Assembly (NCBI RefSeq): GCF_001636345.1 | Contig: NZ_KV440945.1 | Location: forward strand, 4,251,854-4,315,853 | Reading direction: 5' to 3' | From: Cytobacillus gottheilii | Lineage (GTDB): Bacteria; Bacillota; Bacilli; Bacillales; Cytobacillaceae | DNA: 64,000 nucleotides | Program-made: the position numbers and the translations under genes | Notes under the pieces: generated by a model | Told to the model about the DNA's origin: nothing | The model's input: the letters and a program-made list of their open reading frames with translations, nothing else | Database searches by the model: none | Part shown: piece by piece, positions 34,326 to 43,806 of the stretch | How the letters are laid out: every line of letters starts with the position of its first letter | How positions within the stretch are numbered: the stretch's first letter is position 1

Positions 34326-36069
34326 CCAGTTTCTTCAAGCCACCGCCAACCCAATCGTAGGCTTTTTTAATTCCATCTGAAACAGCTTTCTTTACCTTTC
34401 GGCCGGTAGCTGTTCCATTAATTAAATAAGTGGTTCCTATACCTGCCAGTAAACCAGCTCCTGCTCCAACAATTGTTCCAAGTCCTGGGACAACCGATCC
34501 AGCGACTGCACCAGCTGCCATACTGGAAGCCACACTTCCGATACCAGTTGATACAACACCAACAGCCACATCTGTAGTTAAATCGGCAGCAAAGTTGGTA
34601 GAAGCAAGACCAATATCACTCTTAGATCCCCAGCCATAATCATATACACTGCTTGCAGCTGTAGTAATATAGCCGACAGGACCGCTCAGCTTTAGCATAT
34701 TGCTCTTGGCAAAGAAATCTTTATTAAACACACTTGTGCTCAGCCAGTTTTTTGGATTGAAAACTTTGCTGCTGAACGGGCTCCAGCTGTTTTTAATCGA
34801 ATTTTTGACTGAATTTCCAACATGGCTCCAAAAGCCTCTATCAGTCGGTCTCAGTTTTTTGCTATCCAAAAAAGCATTCAGTCTTGTTTCACTAATTCTT
34901 CTTGAGTTTGGACCGAGATTTCTCTCTTCCCCATTAAAGGTGTAATTTTTATATCTCTGATATAAATTATCAAGCAAGCTATTGTTATAGCCATTTTTCC
35001 CATAGATCGCATAGTTAGAAGTTCCCGGAATCGGAGCATATTTAAATCCAGCAGCCATAGATAATACTGCACCAGCTACATCCCGATTCAGAAAACCTAA
35101 GCCAAATGATTTAAAGTCACCAATCGCTCCAGTCACATGACTAAAAACTCCTTTAGAGCCATCAGTTGATTTAAATATGACATTATACCAAGGAGGAACA
35201 TCACCTGCATCAGAAGAATTCCCCATTGGCGCGTTTCCGCCATTACCTGCGTTACCATTAGCACCATTTCCTCCGTTGGCTGCGTCGCCACCATTAGCGG
35301 CATTTCCGCCATTCGCTGCGTCGCCACCATTGGCTGCATTTCCACCATTCGCTGCGTCGCCTCCGTTAGCGGCATCCCCGCCATTCGCTGCGTCGCCTCC
35401 GTTAGCGGCATCGCCACCGTTAGCGGCATTTCCGCCGTTCGCCGCGTCGCCTCCGTTAGCGGCATTTCCGCCATTGGCTGCGTTGCCTCCGTTAGCGGCA
35501 TTTCCACCATTGGCTGCGTTGCCTCCGTTAGCGGCATTTCCACCATTGGCTGCATCGCCTCCGTTAGCGGCATTTCCGCCATTTACTGCGTTGCCTCCGT
35601 TAGCGGCATTTCCGCCGTTCGCTGCGTCGCCTCCGTTGGCTGCATTTCCGCCATTCGCCGCGTCGCCACCGTTCGCTGGGTCGCCTCCTGCAATGGCGTT
35701 GCCACCTTGAACGGCATTACCAGCGTTAATTGGGTTTCCCTGCCAATAAAATGAACTTGGCGGTGCTGGAGGTGCATTCGGGATCATAAATGACCCAAGA
35801 TTCAGTGGTGAACCCGGTAAAATAGGCTGCCCTGATACTCCACCAGCATTTCCACCATTTACTGGATCTCCTGGATCATATGCCTTACCGGGAATAATAA
35901 AAGTCCCTCCTGAAATTGGCTTACCTGGAGAAATACTTTTCCCTGGTGAAATCGGCGTTCCAGGTGAGATAAAGCCAGCTGCTCCTGCAACTGCCGGAAA
36001 GGCGCTCCAAAAGATGAGTACACCAATCATAAGCAATGCGGCAACACGATTAAACACTCTTTCTCCCAA
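34309..36069 (-). CDS. Exported hexapeptide-repeat protein with glycine-zipper C-terminus
   Basis: A 586-residue protein of unknown function. A signal peptide (about 1-31) ends PAVAGA. A proline/glycine segment follows with repeats of the type ISPGxP (about 33-75). Then come about 23 uninterrupted hexapeptides [N/D]-A-A-N-G-G (about 130-268). A unique globular region follows (about 285-495). The last 90 residues contain a Gly/Ala-rich hydrophobic stretch (ASSMAAGAVAGSVVPGLGTI and following) and end in a basic amphipathic GGGLKKLGGLFG, reminiscent of channel-forming bacteriocins or LXG-type toxin tails. TTG start with GAGGTGA six bases upstream. It is embedded among Tad genes, so it may be a surface or exported effector of that system. 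Confidence 0.75.
   Translation of the reverse strand: MGERVFNRVAALLMIGVLIFWSAFPAVAGAAGFISPGTPISPGKSISPGKPISGGTFIIPGKAYDPGDPVNGGNAGGVSGQPILPGSPLNLGSFMIPNAPPAPPSSFYWQGNPINAGNAVQGGNAIAGGDPANGGDAANGGNAANGGDAANGGNAANGGNAVNGGNAANGGDAANGGNAANGGNAANGGNAANGGNAANGGNAANGGDAANGGNAANGGDAANGGDAANGGDAANGGDAANGGNAANGGDAANGGNAANGGDAANGGNGANGNAGNGGNAPMGNSSDAGDVPPWYNVIFKSTDGSKGVFSHVTGAIGDFKSFGLGFLNRDVAGAVLSMAAGFKYAPIPGTSNYAIYGKNGYNNSLLDNLYQRYKNYTFNGEERNLGPNSRRISETRLNAFLDSKKLRPTDRGFWSHVGNSVKNSIKNSWSPFSSKVFNPKNWLSTSVFNKDFFAKSNMLKLSGPVGYITTAASSVYDYGWGSKSDIGLASTNFAADLTTDVAVGVVSTGIGSVASSMAAGAVAGSVVPGLGTIVGAGAGLLAGIGTTYLINGTATGRKVKKAVSDGIKKAYDWVGGGLKKLGGLFG
35266..35720 (-). repeat. 18-bp coding repeat array
   Basis: About 23-25 copies of an 18-bp unit encode [N/D]AANGG hexapeptides. 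Third-position changes between copies (for example GGC/GGA/GGT) and AAT/GAC alternation show that many copies are not recent exact duplications. The opposite strand is open too, as a by-product. Confidence 0.9.
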
Positions 36070-36084
36070 AAATACTCACCTCAC

Positions 36085-37485
36085 TTATTGAGCATTAGTC
36101 TGATATTTTTCCTCTAGTGTTTGTAATGCTTCACTATAGCTTTTTTCGTTTAAGGCTTTGAGCTCCTCATTAAACTGATCAATTTCTTCTCTGATCCAAT
36201 CATGATATTCCGTGTTTTTCTGCTGTAAATAATCTCTTGCTTCATTGCTTATTTTTTCATTTTGCGCCATCTGTGAAACAATAAGATTTATAATGGATTT
36301 CTCTCTTGTTGTTTTGGATTTTTCCTCAGTGATATACACAAATATATCAAGACTATTATTCACCCTTTTGTAATCAAGGCTTTGCTCACCCTGCTCTTTC
36401 CACTTTTCCCATGTCTCTGCCAAATCACTTACTTTCGCAAGCTCATCGCTTAACTCATTTCCATCAGCAGCATAAGTGTAAATACCCTCCGTCACATCAG
36501 CAATTTCTCTAAGCTGATTTTGACCTTCATTATCAACATCGAACCCAATGACATTCACAATTGGTTCAATATTAGAATCGTATAGCTGCTTTGCTGCTTC
36601 TACTGGCTGGTCTTCACATGTAGACACACCATCACTGACCAAATAAACAATATTTGTGTTATTTGCTCCATCAAACTCTGATAGATCTTTCTGTGCTTCT
36701 GTTAACGCTAATTCGATTGGTGTCCATCCACTTGGAGTAACTCCATCCAAAGCTGTTTGAAATGAGGATTCTTCATAAGATGAAATCGGATAAATAATCT
36801 CGCTGCTGCTGCATGATAATGGCTTATCTGCTTCTTTGCTGCTTCCTTCATGACCATAAACTCTAATACCTACTTTTGCATCTTCAGGAAGTGACTCAAC
36901 AAACTGCAGAATTGATTCTTTAGCTGCGTCCATCTTTACATCTCCATTAACCTCTGCTGCCATACTCCCCGAAGCATCCAGAAGAATTTCAACATTTAGA
37001 TTCTCTTTAAACTGATATCTTGAATCTGCCTGCTCTGGATTTCCTATAGACTGAAAACGCAACTGTTTAATCGCTTCTTCTGGACCTTTGTATTCTTGCT
37101 GAACCTTTTTCAGAAGCTCTTGATAGTAATAATCTAACTCTTCATTCGATGCATCTTCTGGCAGTTCCGGAAGGTCATTGAATGTATCTAGCATTCTTTG
37201 AATATCTTCATCATTTAAATTAAATGTGAAATCATGATGTTCACCGACTGGCTTTGCAGCTAACTCTTCATATGTTTCAGGAAGAGGTTCAATATCTAAT
37301 TCAGGTTCTTCTTCATCAGACTTATTTGATGCATCATCTTTCTCGTCATCTTCTGCATTAGCAGAAACTTGCGCATCATCATTATCGGAATTAACCTGAT
37401 CTGGCTCATCTTGATTGTTGCTGCAGGCAGCCAAAAAAAGGATAAAGATTATGAGAATGGGAAGGATCCTTTTGGTATATGTCAA
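36085..37485 (-). CDS. VWA-domain lipoprotein of the Tad locus
   Basis: A 466-residue lipoprotein. The TTG at 37485 (MTYTKRILPILIIF...) follows AAGGTGG by seven bases; an upstream GTG is part of this site. The signal peptide ends in lipobox LAAC, followed by a very acidic linker. A von Willebrand factor A domain spans about 165-350 with an intact MIDAS: DASGS, then a Thr in VTPSGWTPIE and the Asp in VYLVSDGV. The C-terminal 100 residues are predicted coiled coil. VWA proteins are frequent in Tad loci (TadG-like) and in Bacillus adhesion systems. Likely surface-exposed; ligand unknown. Confidence 0.82.
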   Translation of the reverse strand: MTYTKRILPILIIFILFLAACSNNQDEPDQVNSDNDDAQVSANAEDDEKDDASNKSDEEEPELDIEPLPETYEELAAKPVGEHHDFTFNLNDEDIQRMLDTFNDLPELPEDASNEELDYYYQELLKKVQQEYKGPEEAIKQLRFQSIGNPEQADSRYQFKENLNVEILLDASGSMAAEVNGDVKMDAAKESILQFVESLPEDAKVGIRVYGHEGSSKEADKPLSCSSSEIIYPISSYEESSFQTALDGVTPSGWTPIELALTEAQKDLSEFDGANNTNIVYLVSDGVSTCEDQPVEAAKQLYDSNIEPIVNVIGFDVDNEGQNQLREIADVTEGIYTYAADGNELSDELAKVSDLAETWEKWKEQGEQSLDYKRVNNSLDIFVYITEEKSKTTREKSIINLIVSQMAQNEKISNEARDYLQQKNTEYHDWIREEIDQFNEELKALNEKSYSEALQTLEEKYQTNAQ

Positions 37486-37564
37486 TTTTTTAACCACCTT
37501 ACAAATAAGAATACCCCTAGAGTTTCAAAACGTTTATTTCTATAAAACTTAAGCAAAGAGAGCG

Positions 37565-37592
37565 TCCTGCCGTCTCAGGCAAGACGCCAGTT
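37565..37592 (-). terminator. Hairpin downstream of flp (possible attenuator)
   Basis: On the minus strand GCGTCTTGCC pairs with GGCAGGACGC (one mismatch), followed by TCTCTTTG. It lies just after the pilin gene and before the VWA gene, suited to letting flp be transcribed more than the genes after it. Confidence 0.65.
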
Positions 37593-37605
37593 TGTATGTG
37601 ACGAA

Positions 37606-37815
37606 TCAGCCGCCTACCATTTGTGAAATCTGATCAATAATTCCTGAGATGATGGATCCAATTCCTTCACTCTGATCACTAACCGCTGTTGAAACAATCC
37701 CTAATACAAGAATAAGTAAAGCTGCAATTCCTAACCACTCGAGTGATTGTGCTCCTTTTTCGTTCTTCACTGGATTCATAACTTTTGTCCATGCTTTAAT
37801 CATCATGTTTTTCAT
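37606..37815 (-). CDS. flp: Flp-type pilin
   Basis: A 69-residue prepilin. A basic leader ends KNEKG and is followed by AQSLEWLGIAALLILVLGIV, a type IVb/Flp-like processing site: cleavage after Gly with Glu at mature position 5. The tail is short and ends SQMVGG. AAGGAGAG precedes the ATG. It sits directly after tadC, and a hairpin follows it, as for a highly expressed structural subunit. Confidence 0.85.
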   Translation of the reverse strand: MKNMMIKAWTKVMNPVKNEKGAQSLEWLGIAALLILVLGIVSTAVSDQSEGIGSIISGIIDQISQMVGG

Positions 37816-37832
37816 TGTAAATCTCTCCTTTT

Positions 37833-38765
37833 TTAGTTAAATAAGTTGAATAAATTACTGCTATCTTTAAACATATTGATAGCCATCAGGCCGCCAATTA
37901 AAATGATGGCAGACGGCATAACAATAAAAGTGGTAATCAAGGTGACTTTCGGCGAGGCTTTTGCTGCCTCCTCTTTAATTTTTTCCTTCTTGATCTTCCG
38001 CATTTCTTCGGATTGCTGTTTAAAGGTCTTAGAAATCGGAACACCTAGTCGTTCACCTTGGATTAATGATTTAATCAGCATCTGGAACTCTCTGCTTTCA
38101 TTACGCTTTAAGAGTTCTCGATAGGCATCAGCCCTTGGCACTCCTACATCTGTTTCTTGTATAAATCGGCCAAATTCATCTTTAACAGGTCCTTCAAAGT
38201 ATGGAACGATATCTCTAAGAGCTTGATCTAAGCCGACACCTGCCTGCAGAGTTACACTCATCGTATCGAGAAAATCCGGAAGCTGATAGGAAAGCTCCGC
38301 CTGGCGCTGCTTTGCCTTTTTCTTAAGCCAAAATATCGTCAGCATATAGGCGGCTACAGGCAGCAGAATGAGGGAAACCTCCGCAAAGGGCAGTCGGAGT
38401 ACAAGTGATACTCCACCTGCAATAACACCAATAATAAGTAAAAAGATTTTCAAACCTTGAAATCGTTCTACTGTCAATCCATATGGAAAGCCAGCCTGCA
38501 TTAGCTGTTTTTTTATTTCTTCATTTTCACTAAAGAAATTGATTCTCTGACCAATGCCAGAAAAGTCATCAGCATATTGCAGCATTTTCGAAATCATTTT
38601 TTCTTTTCTTGTGATCTTTTTTTCAAATGAATTATAGATAAATGTTTTCTCTTTTATTTCCTCTTTAAGTCTCTCTTTTGAGGTGAGATATTTATAAAAG
38701 CTTCTTAAAGAAAGGGCAACAAAGATTAAACATAAGCTAACAACAATAAGGATTAATCCATCCAT
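37833..38765 (-). CDS. tadC: Tad inner-membrane platform protein TadC
   Basis: A 310-residue T2SSF-family protein: an N-terminal membrane helix, two central helices (about 108-150), and a C-terminal helix (about 270-295). The GspF domain holds PDFLDTMSVTLQAGVGLDQALRDI and SREFQMLIKSLIQGERLGVPISKTF. It pairs with TadB to form the platform energised by TadA. Located between tadB and flp. Confidence 0.9.
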   Translation of the reverse strand: MDGLILIVVSLCLIFVALSLRSFYKYLTSKERLKEEIKEKTFIYNSFEKKITRKEKMISKMLQYADDFSGIGQRINFFSENEEIKKQLMQAGFPYGLTVERFQGLKIFLLIIGVIAGGVSLVLRLPFAEVSLILLPVAAYMLTIFWLKKKAKQRQAELSYQLPDFLDTMSVTLQAGVGLDQALRDIVPYFEGPVKDEFGRFIQETDVGVPRADAYRELLKRNESREFQMLIKSLIQGERLGVPISKTFKQQSEEMRKIKKEKIKEEAAKASPKVTLITTFIVMPSAIILIGGLMAINMFKDSSNLFNLFN

Positions 38766-38769
38766 CTTT

Positions 38770-39696
38770 TCACACCCTAATATTCGTCACTTTTCGGACT
38801 AGAATGAACGTTAATACGGTTCCAGCTACGAAAAATGCGAGCAGGAAGAGTCCCAATCCAGAAAATAACGGATCTAAAAATCCATCGATGACATTATTCA
38901 TCATTAACACTAGAAATATAGGAATCACTGGAACAATATAAGAAACATATCTCTGTTCAGCAGTCATTGTTTTGATCTCCTGCTGCAGGATTTTTCGATC
39001 TTCCAGCGTCTGACTCATTTCATCAAGAACAGCATAGAGATTGCCTCCAGCCTTCTTTTGGATCAGCATAGTGGCGACAAAGAGCTGAAACTCTCTGCTG
39101 TCAATACGTTTCTCCATTGCTTTAAGACCTGCATTAAAATCGATTCCTAGTGACAGCTCCTGAGCCAGTCTGCGAAATTCACTTTTAGCTGGCTCACTCA
39201 CTTCCTGTGCAACGAGGTTAATTCCTTGCGTCAATGTCATACCTGACCGGCTGGAGTTGGCCAATGTTCTGCAAATCTCAGGAAGCTGCTCAACAATACG
39301 CTGCTTCATATAATTTTTTCGTATTAAAAACAGCAGCCTTTTGCCTCCTTCAAGCACTAATGCAGCAACAAGAAGATTGACTGGAAACCCAATGCCGAAG
39401 AAGTTCTGCAAGGCGATAATAATTCCCATAAAAATAACAACATGTGCTCCAAGGTATTCAGACGGTGTTAAAGGAATATTGGCACTGCGAAGCTTTTCAT
39501 AGATCGGCTGCGCTGTTTCCGTTTGATCAAACTTCGTGCCGAGCAGAACAATAACACTTTTTCTCTTCACTCCATCGTTGTAAAACTCATGAACATCCTT
39601 GCGCCACTCCCGTTTTTTCATCCGGTAATCGAGTATGAAATAGATGGAGATAATCAACATAAGAGCAGCAAACATGGATAGAAAAAACTCGGCCAT
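38770..39696 (-). CDS. tadB: Tad inner-membrane platform protein TadB
   Basis: A 308-residue T2SSF-family protein with LPEICRTLANSSRSGMTLTQGINLVAQEV and SREFQLFVATMLIQKKAGGNLYAVLDEMSQTL, the TadB-type GspF domain (about 150-270), flanked by membrane helices. Its ATG shares one base with the tadA stop (TAATG) and GAGGAGGTG precedes it, so it is tightly coupled to tadA. Confidence 0.92.
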   Translation of the reverse strand: MAEFFLSMFAALMLIISIYFILDYRMKKREWRKDVHEFYNDGVKRKSVIVLLGTKFDQTETAQPIYEKLRSANIPLTPSEYLGAHVVIFMGIIIALQNFFGIGFPVNLLVAALVLEGGKRLLFLIRKNYMKQRIVEQLPEICRTLANSSRSGMTLTQGINLVAQEVSEPAKSEFRRLAQELSLGIDFNAGLKAMEKRIDSREFQLFVATMLIQKKAGGNLYAVLDEMSQTLEDRKILQQEIKTMTAEQRYVSYIVPVIPIFLVLMMNNVIDGFLDPLFSGLGLFLLAFFVAGTVLTFILVRKVTNIRV

Positions 39697-41045
39697 TATT
39701 TCACCTCCTCATAAACAGGCGTAAAGGAAGATTCAGGGATGTTTATTCCAAAGACCTTTAACTTATCAAGTGATGCTGGAATGTAACCTGTCGGTGTATA
39801 AAAGCCTTCAATTGCTCCATCTGATGACATGCCTGTTCTTTTAAAATGGAATATTTCTTTTACAGAATGTGAACCATTCTGTTCTTCCACCACTTCAGAA
39901 ATAGAGATAATTTTTCTAGTTCCATCAGTTAGTCGGGTTGCTTGAATAATGATATCGAGTGCACCGACGATATATTCCCGGACAATATGACTTGGCAGCT
40001 CCATTCCGGCCATAACAACCATTGCTTCTACCCTTCTTAAAGCGTCATCCGGTGAATTGGCGTGTACAGTCGTTAGCGAGCCTTCATGTCCCGTGTTCAT
40101 TGCCTGGAGCATGTCGAAAGCCTCACCGCTTCTGACCTCACCGACAATAATACGATCCGGTCTCATCCGGAGTGCGTTTTTCACAAGCTGACGAATACTT
40201 ACCTCTCCGCTTCCTTCCACATTGGCCGGACGTGCTTCAAGACCAGCTACATTTGGGCGGTTCAGCCTTAATTCGGCTGAATCCTCAATGGTTACAACTC
40301 TTTCTCCATGCGGGATTGATGCTGCTAATACGTTTAGGATCGTTGTTTTCCCGCTTCCCGTACCTCCGGAAATTAACGTATTCATTTTTGCCTTTACAAC
40401 ACCATCTAAAAATTTGGACATAGCAGAATTAAGAGCATTGAAGTTTAATAGATCATCCATTGTAAACGGCTCTTTCCGGAACTTACGGATCGATACCAAT
40501 GTGCCATTCAGACTTATTGGCGGTATTACGGCATTGACACGGCTTCCGTCCGGCAGTCTGGCATCAACCATTGGAGAGCTTTCATCAATTCTTCTCCCGA
40601 TTGGAGCTACGATTCGGTCAACAATATGTCTGACATGGTCATCATCGCGAAATTTTACATCCGTCAGTTCCAGCTTCCCTAAGCGTTCAACATAAACCTC
40701 TTCAAAGCCATTGATTAAGACCTCTGTAATGGATGAATCATTTATTAAAGGCTCCAGCGGTCCATAACCCACCGATTCATCTAGTATTCTTGTAATTAAT
40801 ATCTCTTTATCATGGCGGGAAATAATCACTTTCTCCTCTGCCATGAATTGGCTCACAAACTGTTCAATGCTAAGACGCATTTCCCCTTGGGACAGCTTGG
40901 TCAGCGCCTCTAAATTCGTATCTCGAAGCAGCCTGGACTTGTAATGCTCAACCAATTCGTCCACTAAGTGATTTTCATATTGGTAGGATTGCAGTTTGGC
41001 TGAGCTGATGATTTTCTCTTTTCTTTTATCAAATAAGGATGCCAT
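39696..41045 (-). CDS. tadA: Tad secretion ATPase TadA/CpaF
   Basis: A 449-residue GspE/VirB11-family ATPase that powers pilus assembly. Visible motifs are the Walker [17 protein letters not shown] (about residue 215), the Asp box [10 protein letters not shown], the Walker B-like [35 protein letters not shown] and the His box. The N-terminal domain has [16 protein letters not shown] CpaF sequence with [28 protein letters not shown]. All catalytic motifs are intact. Confidence 0.95.
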   Translation of the reverse strand: MASLFDKRKEKIISSAKLQSYQYENHLVDELVEHYKSRLLRDTNLEALTKLSQGEMRLSIEQFVSQFMAEEKVIISRHDKEILITRILDESVGYGPLEPLINDSSITEVLINGFEEVYVERLGKLELTDVKFRDDDHVRHIVDRIVAPIGRRIDESSPMVDARLPDGSRVNAVIPPISLNGTLVSIRKFRKEPFTMDDLLNFNALNSAMSKFLDGVVKAKMNTLISGGTGSGKTTILNVLAASIPHGERVVTIEDSAELRLNRPNVAGLEARPANVEGSGEVSIRQLVKNALRMRPDRIIVGEVRSGEAFDMLQAMNTGHEGSLTTVHANSPDDALRRVEAMVVMAGMELPSHIVREYIVGALDIIIQATRLTDGTRKIISISEVVEEQNGSHSVKEIFHFKRTGMSSDGAIEGFYTPTGYIPASLDKLKVFGINIPESSFTPVYEEVK

Positions 41046-41057
41046 TCGCCAAACCTC

Positions 41058-42209
41058 CTATTCCAGTACAGAAAGTCCCCATTTCTTCACATCTTTTGCA
41101 AATGGAATGAGCCTTCTTTCCTTCGCTGTTTTTCTAATTGGCTCTCCTTTATTCAAGAAAGGCTGTAGTCCTTTATTATCCAATCTGACAGTTGCTGCGA
41201 GCGGAAATCTTAGTACATTTTTAATATCCTTTACCTGCACCTCATTATCTTTGCTTGTTTTATTCAAAATAATGGAAGTGCGTGACGGCAATTCAATTCC
41301 CAGTCTCACTGCAAGCTCTTCAAATTGCTTTAGCACCTTTAAAGATGGTGTATCTGGTGTTAACACATAAAAAATACGATCAGATTCTTCAAGTGCTGTT
41401 ACAACATGGTTATTCATATAAGAAGGCAGATCAACGATGACAAAATCAAAGCTTCGTCTGCATGTTCTCAACAATTTAGCTACAAAATCCTCTGTTATTT
41501 TCTCTGCAGTCTCAGCATCACAAGGACTGATCAGCACCTCTAGCTTAGAGCTTTCAAGCTTTTGTGAGACATTCCGGATATGACTTTCATTAAGTTCACT
41601 TACAACCGGCATAAGATCTGCTATAGAGCGGTTAGACTCAATGGCCATTAATGTTTCAAGTCCGCCAAATTGTAAATTCAAATCAATCAGAATTACCTCT
41701 GCTGTTGACTCGACCTTAATCGTCTGAGCAAATGCGGATGCCAAGTTAGATTTGCCGCTTCCGCCATTTCCGCTGAAAATCGAAAAGATTTGCCCTCTTC
41801 CTCTTGTAAAAGAAGATAACGTTTCGGTTTGTTTTGATTTATTAGCTTCATAGCTTTGAAAAATAGTAGGTATTCTGCTGATGAATAAACTATGTTCTTC
41901 CGGGTAAACAAAGAACTCAGAAGCACCCGCCTTCGTAATACTGCGGAGCTGGCTAAAGTCGGAACTTTTTGCAATAAACATGACTAATGTCGTCGGGCTT
42001 ACCGATTTTATATATTCAATACTTTCAACCGCAATATCACTGTCAGGCTGTACAAAAATGACAATGTCCCGATCTTCACGGTTCATTTCTCTGACAACAT
42101 CCCTTGATTCAATCAGCTGAACCGAGTAGCTTCCTGACATGGCATTTAAAATCTGATTATGAATGACCTCATCATCACTGACTAATAATACTTTTAGATT
42201 CGACTCCAT
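41058..42209 (-). CDS. tadZ: Pilus localisation ATPase TadZ/CpaE
   Basis: A 383-residue protein: an N-terminal receiver-like domain (about 1-115) that lacks a clear phospho-acceptor pocket in the usual position, then a MinD/ParA-type ATPase with deviant Walker A FSGNGGSGKSNLASAFA (about 145-160) and VILIDLNLQFGG. This is the CpaE/TadZ architecture, which positions Tad machinery in the cell. It lies between cpaB and tadA. Confidence 0.9.
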   Translation of the reverse strand: MESNLKVLLVSDDEVIHNQILNAMSGSYSVQLIESRDVVREMNREDRDIVIFVQPDSDIAVESIEYIKSVSPTTLVMFIAKSSDFSQLRSITKAGASEFFVYPEEHSLFISRIPTIFQSYEANKSKQTETLSSFTRGRGQIFSIFSGNGGSGKSNLASAFAQTIKVESTAEVILIDLNLQFGGLETLMAIESNRSIADLMPVVSELNESHIRNVSQKLESSKLEVLISPCDAETAEKITEDFVAKLLRTCRRSFDFVIVDLPSYMNNHVVTALEESDRIFYVLTPDTPSLKVLKQFEELAVRLGIELPSRTSIILNKTSKDNEVQVKDIKNVLRFPLAATVRLDNKGLQPFLNKGEPIRKTAKERRLIPFAKDVKKWGLSVLE

Positions 42210-42220
42210 ACGATTCCCTC

Positions 42221-43000
42221 TTAGTTATTATTTTGATCGGCTTCTGTTTCACTCTCTTCGGATGAATCAGCTGCACCATCTTCGGCTTCAGCTTCTTCAT
42301 TCACTGCTTCCTCTTCCTTCTCTGGCGGCTGTTCTTCCTCCACAGTGTCTTGATCTGGCTGATCTGGCAGCTGAGCTGGAGATATATCCTCTTTTCCTAC
42401 ATTGGCCTTTAAGACTCTTACCTTGTCGGCGTAATTTTGCATATGTATGAGTCTAGGAGCGTCTTCTATACTAACTTCAAGCGCCACACCAGCGAAGTCC
42501 TCTTCCGTTCCCTGTGCAAAGGCAACAGGTACATCTCTCATGAACACTTCTGTCTTTTGCTCACCATTATTGTCTGTTGAAACAACGATATCGACACGAT
42601 CCAATGTCTCAACCACTTGATCAAACTGAACCTTTTCAGAAGGATACATAGCGACAAGACGATTGTTTTCATCCCGCAATTCAGTAAACGGCTTTAACAT
42701 ATTATTAGTAATGATTTCTCCTTCTGCTAATGGCACTACAGAAACATTATTGATAATTTCATCTTTATCTGTTATGTGCGCATCATTCAGAAACTTATTC
42801 GGGATGTCCATCGTTCTAATTTGACTGCCCTCAATTAATGTCCTAACAGGGATATTGCCATTCGCAATATATATTTTCGTCATCCCTCCCAATTCAGCAT
42901 TCAGATCTCTTACCTTATCCAGAACAAGATATCCCGCTCCAGCTGCTAACAGAAAGGCAAGCAATAAAAATATGGCGGCTCTTCTCTTCGACTCTAACAT
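42221..43000 (-). CDS. cpaB: Flp pilus assembly protein CpaB/RcpC
   Basis: A 259-residue protein with one N-terminal membrane helix (FLLLAFLLAAGAGYLVL), an SAF domain (about 40-110, with IPVRTLIEGSQI and VVPLAEGEIITNNML), a RcpC-like domain, and a very acidic Pro/Glu-rich tail. I chose the ATG at 43000 (MLESKRRAAI); the frame extends 16 codons upstream to a TTG with no ribosome site. First gene of the Tad operon. Confidence 0.88.
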   Translation of the reverse strand: MLESKRRAAIFLLLAFLLAAGAGYLVLDKVRDLNAELGGMTKIYIANGNIPVRTLIEGSQIRTMDIPNKFLNDAHITDKDEIINNVSVVPLAEGEIITNNMLKPFTELRDENNRLVAMYPSEKVQFDQVVETLDRVDIVVSTDNNGEQKTEVFMRDVPVAFAQGTEEDFAGVALEVSIEDAPRLIHMQNYADKVRVLKANVGKEDISPAQLPDQPDQDTVEEEQPPEKEEEAVNEEAEAEDGAADSSEESETEADQNNN

Positions 43001-43248
43001 CCTGTTTCTTCTCTCCCACAGTAGTTCTTTTGTTTTTTTAGAAAGCAATTCAGCTGCCCACGCGTTAAGCTGGTCAGCAGCTCTTATATTTTGAGAAGAA
43101 AATAGCTCTTGTTCTCTATATCGTTTGTTCAGCTGTTTTCATTTTCAAAACATAAGAAATATTGGAAAACTTTTCCCTACCTTATACCTCGGTTAAGATC
43201 AAATAAACCTATGCTTTTAGAAAATTTTTCTTCTTTGATGCTATATAT

Positions 43249-43277
43249 TAACTAACACGCGTTCACATTTCCGTCAA
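43249..43277 (-). promoter_or_regulatory. Possible promoter of the Tad operon
   Basis: TTGACG (43272-43277) and TAGTTA (43249-43254) are 17 bp apart on the minus strand, about 250 bp upstream of cpaB. It is the best -35/-10 pair I found here, but the -10 is weak. Confidence 0.4.
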
Positions 43278-43796
43278 ACTCTCTGGGACAATGTCGAAAT
43301 ATGTCTGATAAATATTCCCTATTATTCTCTCAAAATCGAGATTTTTACTTGGTACCATTTCCCCAGCAAATAATAGGAGCATTGATATTTTTTTAAAGAC
43401 AATTTTAAATTTTCCTTTTCTTATATTACAAATGTTACAAATAGTAGTTATTTTTTCTTATTTTCCTTTTAATCAAGTGTTTTGAAATGTGATTGTTCGT
43501 GGATAAATAGTTTGAATTAAGAGTAATATTTCACTTCTAGGGTATTTGTTCTTATTAAAGAACGGAAAGTTTATGAGAAATTAGGCGGACAAGCTTCTTA
43601 TTGTTTTAGAAATACTGAAATATTTGCAGGCGTTAAAATAAAATATTTTTTATAAAACTTATAAAAAAGAGGTTTAACTTAAATAAGTGCGGGGTAAGGG
43701 GTAATACCGTTTCCCTATTTTTCCTATAAAGGAATCTTTTGAGTTGATGTGCAAATAACCACAGATAGTAAGCAAATATAAGGGGGTAATCAAAAT
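43278..43796. other. Divergent intergenic region between cpaB and the histidine kinase
   Basis: AT-rich, with no coding frame of note. It must hold the control region of the Tad operon on one side and of the kinase on the other. No riboswitch or clear operator was recognised. Confidence 0.4.
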
Positions 43797-43806
43797 AGGA
43801 GAAGAA

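Noticed and set aside
35177..35710. Proline/alanine-rich protein on the plus strand
   Set aside because: It is the mirror of the hexapeptide-repeat coding sequence; no ribosome site, and the minus-strand frame has signal peptide and operon context.
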